In this document: positions 47,365 through 55,800 of the stretch, one piece after another
Layout: each line of letters starts with the position of its first letter
How positions within the stretch are numbered: the first letter of the stretch is position 1
Assembly (NCBI GenBank): GCA_963827155.1
Contig: CAWGZV010000002.1
Location: 2,480,001 to 2,544,000, forward strand
DNA length: 64,000 nucleotides
Direction of reading: 5' to 3'
Source: UTCFX2 sp963827155
GTDB lineage: Bacteria > Chloroflexota > Anaerolineae > Anaerolineales > UBA4823
Made by a program: the position numbers and the translations under genes
Notes under the pieces: generated by a model
Database searches by the model: none
Seen by the model: only the letters and a program-made list of their open reading frames with translations
Told to the model about the DNA's origin: nothing

Positions 47365-49168
47365 CTTTCGCAAAATTGATACCAGGAAACTGAGGGTAGA
47401 CTTTAGCAGCTCAAAGCCAGATAGCGCTGCATTTGTCGCACATTATTGAGAGCAGCCGATCCGATCATCAGATAAAACATTCGAAACCTGCCTCGCACAG
47501 GCAACTTGCCCTTCGGGAAGGGCAGTTTGACCGCTCTAACCGTCGCTTCAACGGCCGCCCGAGGGTTGTGTTTCGTTTTTTGGAAGAACTTGCTCCGCTC
47601 TCGTCGCAAGGAAAGCCTCATTTTTGAAGGCAGGAAATACAAACCATAAAACTGCTTCCTCTTTCGAAAGCGGGTTGGGCATTTTCCAGCCTGATGGAAG
47701 GAGCAGGTCTCGCAAATGGAGACGGAAAACCGGGCAACATAGCCTTTCTTCTGGCTACCGACTTCAACCGGTGCCATTTGTCCATTTGGGCAGGTCATTT
47801 GAGTGGGTTGACCGCGCTCATCTTGATGAATGGAAAAATGATAAAAACTCAGCTTGTCCTGACCTAGTTTCTTCCCGCGGATCCCGGTTTGAAACAAAGC
47901 AATCCCTTTATCCGTCAGGGATTGATCTAACTCTGCTCCACCATAGCCACCATCGGTATAGAGGGTATCCAAATCCGTCCGCTCGGCTAAATTGGGTAAG
48001 GCTTGCAACAGGAGTTTTCCATCATCGGTGCTGTTAGGCGCCACCTGGATCTTAGTGATCAGCTGAAAGGGGTTGTCTGGATCGCAGGTTTCGGCTAGAT
48101 TAGCCACATAGCCTTGCTTCAACCCGCTGCCGACATCTCGGATGGTGGCTTCCCAATCGTCCGGGGATTGTAGACTGCAAGCCCCCAACTCTTTCTGGGC
48201 TTTGGGGACCACTCCGGCTTTTTCCAAGCGGTAGTGTTCACCAAATACCCGTTCGAGGACCTGATATTCTTTACACTGGGCATAATTCGGTTTCAATTCC
48301 ACCAGCAATTGATGCATGATCAATCCGACCCGTCGAATGTGCTCGGGAAACTCAGATTGCTTCATCTGATAGACATACCAGCCAGGGTGGCCTGGCATAA
48401 AGGGTTGCAACCGTTCGGCATAATGGGCCTGGTCAGCTTCGTTTAGCATCCTTGACACTCGTTGGAGCACTTCCACTAGCAATTGCAGACGACCATGCTG
48501 GCGGATATTACTGGCAATTTGGGTGCTGTCCACGCGCTGCTTACCAGTTTTCAACTGAAATTTGGCCAGCTGTTCATCGGTTATCTGCTCGAAGGCCCGC
48601 TCCAGCAGGTTGATCCCTTCCTTCTGCATATACTGGCCCAATCGCTGGCGAAAGTAATATAACGTCCGTAAATCAAACTCGCCTACCCCCAACTCGTGGT
48701 ATCCCAGGGCGTAACGCACCTGCACATTGTAAAGAAATTCATCATACAGCTCCTCATCACTCCAGCCAAACCCGGATTTCAGGAATTCCAGTCCCACCAG
48801 CACATTGACCGGAATATTGGGTCGAGAAGGCAGATCCGAATACAGGCATGCGAAAGCACTCTCGTCGAGGCGGGAGAATACTTCTCGATAAAAAACGCCT
48901 GCCCAGGAGCGCTCCAGGCGTAATAACTGACTTTCTGGTAAATGGGAAACTTCACTGATTAGAGGTGGTTGTAAATGACGTTTGTTCTTCTTGAACATCG
49001 CTCAGACCTTTTTTCCTGGATTGGCCTGATTATATTAAGGAATTGAAAAACTGAGGAGGGTAATCCAACTATTTCCCTCTGCTCGTTTTTTCAGGGGAGC
49101 CCGAAAAAACGAAGAGGAACGAATACGACTATCCTGGACAGCTGCCCGGGATTCGATATTTGCGACAG
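47365..49168. mobile_element. IS1182-type insertion sequence
   Basis: About 1.8 kb around one transposase gene. Imperfect inverted ends are proposed at 47365-47385 (CTTTCGCAAAATTGATACC) and 49148-49168 (complement CTGTCGCAAATATCGAATCCC). They match in roughly two thirds of positions. No target duplication could be identified, so the borders are tentative. A hairpin (CGTTTTTTC/GAAAAAACG) lies near 49085-49113 inside the right end. Confidence 0.55.
47403..48998 (-). CDS. IS1182-family transposase
   Basis: 531 residues, full length and uninterrupted. The N-terminal DUF772-type domain has SRPNIPVNVLVGLEFLKSGFGWSDEELYDEFLYNVQVRYALG and DLRTLYYFRQRL. The DDE catalytic region includes RVDSTQIASNI (first Asp), LYTDGGYGG (second Asp) and the C-terminal ARFSVSICETCSFHQAGKCPTR with conserved cysteines, followed by NPRAAVEATVRAVK (the Glu of the triad). 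It cuts and pastes the element. The intact frame suggests recent arrival or ongoing activity. Confidence 0.92.
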   Translation of the reverse strand: MFKKNKRHLQPPLISEVSHLPESQLLRLERSWAGVFYREVFSRLDESAFACLYSDLPSRPNIPVNVLVGLEFLKSGFGWSDEELYDEFLYNVQVRYALGYHELGVGEFDLRTLYYFRQRLGQYMQKEGINLLERAFEQITDEQLAKFQLKTGKQRVDSTQIASNIRQHGRLQLLVEVLQRVSRMLNEADQAHYAERLQPFMPGHPGWYVYQMKQSEFPEHIRRVGLIMHQLLVELKPNYAQCKEYQVLERVFGEHYRLEKAGVVPKAQKELGACSLQSPDDWEATIRDVGSGLKQGYVANLAETCDPDNPFQLITKIQVAPNSTDDGKLLLQALPNLAERTDLDTLYTDGGYGGAELDQSLTDKGIALFQTGIRGKKLGQDKLSFYHFSIHQDERGQPTQMTCPNGQMAPVEVGSQKKGYVARFSVSICETCSFHQAGKCPTRFRKRKQFYGLYFLPSKMRLSLRRERSKFFQKTKHNPRAAVEATVRAVKLPFPKGKLPVRGRFRMFYLMIGSAALNNVRQMQRYLALSC

Positions 49169-49495
49169 TCCAATTATCGGTTGGTAAAGTGCCAGAAACT
49201 ATTATAGCACATTAGTTCTATTTCTGCCACCTTTTCCCGTATTGATGACAGTCATATTTACTACAATCCGGTCTAACTCGGGAAGTTTTCTACTCCTTAA
49301 GCCGCATCTTTTCCTATTGATGAAAAATAGAAAAGGGGAAATCAGATTGATTGGGTGAAGGCGTCATTTCAGGGCTAAACTCAGGCACTGCTAGAAGAAT
49401 ATCCCGTTCTTATCGTCTTTGGGCAGAGGTGCAGAAACTCGTTTCGTTTATTTTCTCGAGACAAAAAATATTAATATTAATACTCATTAACCTAT
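49169..49495 (+). other. Non-coding stretch upstream of surface-protein leader
   Basis: About 325 bp without a supported gene. It contains an imperfect hairpin at 49308-49336 (CTTTTCCTAT...ATAGAAAAG) and AT-rich sequence with TTAATATTAATA before 49490 that may hold the promoter of the surface-protein gene. Confidence 0.4.
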
Positions 49496-49509
49496 GGTAC
49501 TATAGTACC
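49496..49509. promoter_or_regulatory. 14-bp perfect palindrome, possible operator
   Basis: GGTACTATAGTACC is a perfect palindrome with TACTAT/TATAGT in its centre, placed where the transcription start of the following leader would lie. It could bind a dimeric regulator or form the first hairpin of the transcript. Confidence 0.3.
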
Positions 49510-49542
49510 AAAGGTAATCAAGAGCTGTGGGGAGCTAAGATC

Positions 49543-49638
49543 TGGCAATCCAGTTGGTCGCAAGCCTCGAGAGGGGGGCAGGGTTGCCAAGGAGCGAAGT
49601 GCGAAACCGGCCCATGTGGTCGGTTATTGTTTTTTAAT
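49543..49638 (+). promoter_or_regulatory. Structured leader with terminator; candidate miniature c-di-GMP-I-like riboswitch
   Basis: GGCAATCC (49544-49551) pairs with GGGTTGCC (49581-49588). Between them, GGTCGCAAGCC and the closing GGCAGGGTTGCC follow the order of conserved blocks in c-di-GMP-I (GEMM) riboswitches, but the two internal hairpins are reduced to a few bases. A terminator follows at once: AACCGGCC (49605-49612), loop CATGT, GGTCGGTT (49618-49625), then ATTGTTTTTT. An alternative pairing CTGG/CCAG around 49542-49554 would disrupt the first stem. The identity is uncertain; a regulated leader is better supported than its ligand. Confidence 0.4.
49605..49638 (+). terminator. Intrinsic terminator within the leader of the giant surface-protein gene
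   Basis: An 8-bp stem with one G-U pair, a 5-nt loop and a following T6 tract lie 165 nt before the start codon at 49803. Transcription of the gene must read through it, implying attenuation control. Confidence 0.6.
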
Positions 49639-49802
49639 AAATTTGATTTAGGAATATTGATCGCTTTTCTCCCAAATTACAGAAATGGAACAATCAAGTT
49701 TTTGAATGAAATCAATGTGTTGACCAAAGAACAGGGAGCTTGCAAAATCGGTAATTAATTCTAAATACAATAATTGAAAAAGTTTGAAAGGGGTAATAAA
49801 AA

Positions 49803-52800
49803 ATGACTAAATTACTGTATAGCCCATTTCGGAACCGAAGAGTTTTCGGCTACGCGGTGCTGTCTGCATTAATGCTGACAGCATTTCTGGTTATAGGGGC
49901 TTTTGCGGCCGCCTGGATCCAGACGGATAAATTGGATTACGCGCCTGAGGAGATCGTGCATATCTCAGGGGCAGGGTTCGAGCCAGGGGACTATGACGTC
50001 GTCGTGATCCGCCCGGATAATTCGGTTGTGTTCGGGGACGGCTCATTTTCTCCCGGGTGGGACACCGTTCAAGTAACCGACGTGCCGACCGGAACGCTGA
50101 ACTATGATTACCAATTAGATGGAATCTACGGCACTTACACTGTGCTGATCTTCGATCACGAAACCTGGTCGCACGATCATGCTACATGGACTGGAGATTT
50201 TACTTCCAGCCCTATCGCCAGGGCGACATTCACTGATGCTGTCAACGCCGAATTATCTGTCACGAAAACTGCCACTCCACTGATTTTTAACTTGGCTGGA
50301 GATTTGATCAATTATTCCTACGAGGTAAAAAATTCAGGTAACGTTCCACTGACAAATGTCACCGTCACCGATGATAAAGCCGGGGTCACAGTCGTTTGTG
50401 TTCCAGCGAGCCCAGCGTCGCTAGCAGCAGGTGATTCGATGACCTGTACAGGTTCTTACACGATCCAGGCATCGGATGTCAGTTTAACAGGACTTGTGAA
50501 GAATGAAGTCACCGTAACCGGCAGTTATACCGACTCCAAAGGAAACGTCTATCCGGCTCAAGCCAGTGATATAGAAGTTGTATCCCTTTTTTATGACGCC
50601 ACATTGGACTGCCTGAATGATCTGCAAGGAGCCAATGACGAACCCGGTCAAAAAGATCTCACCAGATTGTGCGAAGTCCCAGAAACAGCCAATCGACTGG
50701 TCATCAACTGGAACTGGGATATTATCCAACAATCCGGAACGAACACCTCAGACGGCTGTGCACTTTTTGACACGGACGGAGATGGGTTTGCTAACTATTC
50801 GCTTTGTGTGATCTGGGATGATACCCGAGCCCAATTGGCTACCAGTCCAACGCTATATACCTGCAACGACACTCGAGTTGACCGCTGTGCAGGCGCAGAT
50901 ACAGGCACATCCGAAATAAATTCCTCTTGTTATGTCGATCTTGCTCTGGATGACCCTTTCCCTGCAGGTGATGAATATCAGAAGGATACAAAGGCTTTTT
51001 GCTCGATCGACACCTCTGAGATTGGGGATACTGGATTAGCCGAATTTATCGATGTATGTTCCTTCCCATCCGAGCAGCCGAACTCAGACCCGTCTGACTG
51101 CATCAAGTACACTTCCAATGCTGGTTTCCTGGAGGTGGTAAAGCAGCTCGTTCCGACAACGGACGGAGGAACCTTCAATCTCTTCATCAACTCGACTGAA
51201 TACCCCAACAAAGGCCATAATGGCACAACTGGCCAACAAACCGTTTCGACCGGAACCCATGCCATATCAGAGACAGCTTATACCGGGACAGTTCTAAGCA
51301 ATTATGATAGTGCGATAGTCTGCAAAGACCTTAATGGTACTGGGAGCATCGTTGCAGAACAAAATCCTGGTACAGGCCCGTTGAATGTCACGGTCGATGA
51401 CGGAGATGATATCGTCTGCACGATCACGAACACGCGCAAGATTGGCAGCCTGCAGATTATCAAGGATGTCGATCCAGATGATGCGTCGACCAATTGGAAT
51501 TTTAACTGGACCGGACCGAGTTCAGGCAATTGCTCGATATTAGGCGGCGATGGTACCTGCCCGGATCCGGCTGCGACGGTTAATACCGGATCCTATGTGA
51601 TCACAGAGACTGCGGGGCTTGATACAGACCTGGCAGACTATAACACTATTTGGGGGTGTAAAATAAATGCTGTAGATAGCACATCCGGTACAGGCCCGAT
51701 AGCTAACGTCTCAGTTGCAAAAGATGATGTGGTTGAATGCAAATTCACCAATACCTTGAAGCTCGGCAGCCTGGACGTGGTCAAGACCGTGGACTGGAAG
51801 GGCATCACCCCGGATACCTCCAAGACCTTCGAGATCTGCATAATGGGCCCCTCCTTCCCGCTCGGCACCGAAGTTGGCGCCTGCAAGAACGCCGACTACG
51901 ACGGCGCCACGCTCACCTGGTCTAACCTGCTCCCGGGCGACTACACAGTCAGCGAGACCGATCCAGGCAACATGTGGATTGTGACCATCAACAACTCGCC
52001 CGCTACCGTTCCGGTGGGCGGCGGCAGTGATACGGCCTATGTCGACAACACTCGCAAGCTCGGCGATCTGGAAGTCACCAAGACCGTGAACTGGAACGGG
52101 ATCACACCGGTAGAAGGGCAGACGTTTGAGATCTGCATCAGCGGTCCCTCCTACCCGGCTCCGGCCAAGGACTGCAAGACCTTCACCTACCCCGCTGACC
52201 TGGTCAAGTCCTGGACAGGGCTGATCCCCGGCGACTACACGGTGACAGAGACAGACCCGGGGAATATGTGGACGGTTGTTGTACCGGCTTCGGCAATTAC
52301 AGTAACTAACAATGGCACAACAGCTCAAGCTACTGTGTCCGATACCCGCAAACTAAGCAGCCTGGAAGTCACCAAGACTGTGAACTGGAACGGGATCACA
52401 CCGGTAGAAGGGCAGACGTTTGAGATCTGCATCAGCGGTCCCTCCTACCCGGCTCCGGCCAAGGACTGCAAGACCTTCACCTACCCCGCTGACCTGGTCA
52501 AGTCCTGGACAGGGCTGATCCCCGGCGACTACACGGTGACAGAGACAGACCCGGGGAATATGTGGACGGTTGTTGTACCGGCTTCGGCAGTTGCAGTCCC
52601 GGTAGATGGGAGTAAGGCGACTGCTGGAGTGTCCGATACTCGCAAGATCAGCAGCCTGGAAGTCACCAAGACCGTGAACTGGAACGGGATCACACCGGTA
52701 GAAGGGCAGACGTTTGAGATCTGCATCAGCGGTCCCTCCTACCCGGCTCCGGCCAAGGACTGCAAGACCTTCACCTACCCCGCTGACCTGGTCAAGTCCT

Positions 52801-55800
52801 GGACAGGGCTGATCCCCGGCGACTACACGGTGACAGAGACAGACCCGGGGAATATGTGGACGGTTGTTGTACCGGCTTCGGCAGTTGCAGTCCCGGTGGA
52901 TGGGAGTAAGGCGACTGCTGGAGTGTCCGATACTCGCAAACTAAGCAGCCTGGAAGTCACCAAGACCGTGAACTGGAACGGGATCACACCGGTAGAAGGG
53001 CAGACGTTTGAGATCTGCATCAGCGGTCCCTCCTACCCGGCTCCGGCCAAGGACTGCAAGACCTTCACCTACCCCGCTGACCTGGTCAAGTCCTGGACAG
53101 GGCTGATCCCCGGCGACTACACGGTGACAGAGACAGACCCGGGGAATATGTGGACGGTTGTTGTACCGGCTTCGGCAGTTGCAGTCCCGGTGGATGGGAG
53201 TAAGGCGACTGCTGGAGTGTCCGATACTCGCAAACTAAGCAGCCTGGAAGTCACCAAGACCGTGAACTGGAACGGAATCACACCGGTAGAAGGGCAGACG
53301 TTTGAGATCTGCATCAGCGGTCCCTCCTACCCGGCTCCGGCCAAGGACTGCAAGACCTTCACCTACCCCGCTGACCTGGTCAAGTCCTGGACAGGGCTGA
53401 TCCCCGGCGACTACACGGTGACAGAGACAGACCCGGGGAATATGTGGACGGTTGTTGTACCGGCTTCGGCAGTTGCAGTCCCGGTGGATGGGAGTAAGGC
53501 GACTGCTGGAGTATCCGATACTCGCAAACTAAGCAGCCTGGAAGTCACCAAGACCGTGAACTGGAACGGGATCACACCGGTAGAAGGGCAGACGTTTGAG
53601 ATCTGCATCAGCGGTCCCTCCTACCCGGCTCCGGCCAAGGACTGCAAGACCTTCACCTACCCCGCTGACCTGGTCAAGTCCTGGACAGGGCTGATCCCCG
53701 GCGACTACACGGTGACAGAGACAGACCCGGGGAATATGTGGACGGTTGTTGTACCGGCTTCGGCAGTTGCAGTCCCGGTGGATGGGAGTAAGGCGACTGC
53801 TGGAGTGTCCGATACTCGCAAACTAAGCAGCCTGGAAGTCACCAAGACCGTGAACTGGAACGGGATCACACCGGTAGAAGGGCAGACGTTTGAGATCTGC
53901 ATCAGCGGTCCCTCCTACCCGGCTCCGGCCAAGGACTGCAAGACCTTCACCTACCCCGCTGACCTGGTCAAGTCCTGGACAGGGCTGATCCCCGGCGACT
54001 ACACGGTGACAGAGACAGACCCGGGGAATATGTGGACGGTTGTTGTACCGGCTTCGGCAGTTGCAGTCCCGGTGGATGGGAGTAAGGCGACTGCTGGAGT
54101 GTCCGATACTCGCAAACTAAGCAGCCTGGAAGTCACCAAGACCGTGAACTGGAACGGGATCACACCGGTAGAAGGGCAGACGTTTGAGATCTGCATCAGC
54201 GGTCCCTCCTACCCGGCTCCGGCCAAGGACTGCAAGACCTTCACCTACCCCGCTGACCTGGTCAAGTCCTGGACAGGGCTGATCCCCGGCGACTACACGG
54301 TGACAGAGACAGACCCGGGGAATATGTGGACGGTTGTTGTACCGGCTTCGGCAGTTGCAGTCCCGGTGGATGGGAGTAAGGCGACTGCTGGAGTGTCCGA
54401 TACTCGCAAACTAAGCAGCCTGGAAGTCACCAAGACCGTGAACTGGAACGGGATCACACCGGTAGAAGGGCAGACGTTTGAGATCTGCATCAGCGGTCCC
54501 TCCTACCCGGCTCCGGCCAAGGACTGCAAGACCTTCACCTACCCCGCTGACCTGGTCAAGTCCTGGACAGGGCTGATCCCCGGCGACTACACGGTGACAG
54601 AGACAGACCCGGGGAATATGTGGACGGTTGTTGTACCGGCTTCGGCAGTTGCAGTCCCGGTGGATGGGAGTAAGGCGACTGCTGGAGTGTCCGATACTCG
54701 CAAACTAAGCAGCCTGGAAGTCACCAAGACCGTGAACTGGAACGGGATCACACCGGTAGAAGGGCAGACGTTTGAGATCTGCATCAGCGGTCCCTCCTAC
54801 CCGGCTCCGGCCAAGGACTGCAAGACCTTCACCTACCCCGCTGACCTGGTCAAGTCCTGGACAGGGCTGATCCCCGGCGACTACACGGTGACAGAGACAG
54901 ACCCGGGGAATATGTGGACGGTTGTTGTACCGGCTTCGGCAGTTGCAGTCCCGGTGGATGGGAGTAAGGCGACTGCTGGAGTGTCCGATACTCGCAAACT
55001 AAGCAGCCTGGAAGTCACCAAGACCGTGAACTGGAACGGGATCACACCGGTAGAAGGGCAGACGTTTGAGATCTGCATCAGCGGTCCCTCCTACCCGGCT
55101 CCGGCCAAGGACTGCAAGACCTTCACCTACCCCGCTGACCTGGTCAAGTCCTGGACAGGGCTGATCCCCGGCGACTACACGGTGACAGAGACAGACCCGG
55201 GGAATATGTGGACGGTTGTTGTACCGGCTTCGGCAGTTGCAGTCCCGGTGGATGGGAGTAAGGCGACTGCTGGAGTGTCCGATACTCGCAAACTAAGCAG
55301 CCTGGAAGTCACCAAGACCGTGAACTGGAACGGAATCACACCGGTAGAAGGGCAGACGTTTGAGATCTGCATCAGCGGTCCCTCCTACCCGGCTCCGGCC
55401 AAGGACTGCAAGACCTTCACCTACCCCGCTGACCTGGTCAAGTCCTGGACAGGGCTGATCCCCGGCGACTACACGGTGACAGAGACAGACCCGGGGAATA
55501 TGTGGACGGTTGTTGTACCGGCTTCGGCAGTTGCAGTCCCGGTGGATGGGAGTAAGGCGACTGCTGGAGTGTCCGATACTCGCAAACTAAGCAGCCTGGA
55601 AGTCACCAAGACCGTGAACTGGAACGGGATCACACCGGTAGAAGGGCAGACGTTTGAGATCTGCATCAGCGGTCCCTCCTACCCGGCTCCGGCCAAGGAC
55701 TGCAAGACCTTCACCTACCCCGCTGACCTGGTCAAGTCCTGGACAGGGCTGATCCCCGGCGACTACACGGTGACAGAGACAGACCCGGGGAATATGTGGA

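Noticed and set aside
47243..47449. Small plus-strand open frame of 68 residues left of the IS element
   Set aside because: It crosses the proposed IS end and the transposase stop, with no recognisable sequence.
49351..49758. Open frame of 135 residues upstream of the giant protein
   Set aside because: It spans the palindrome, structured leader and terminator, has no ribosome-binding site and no recognisable sequence.
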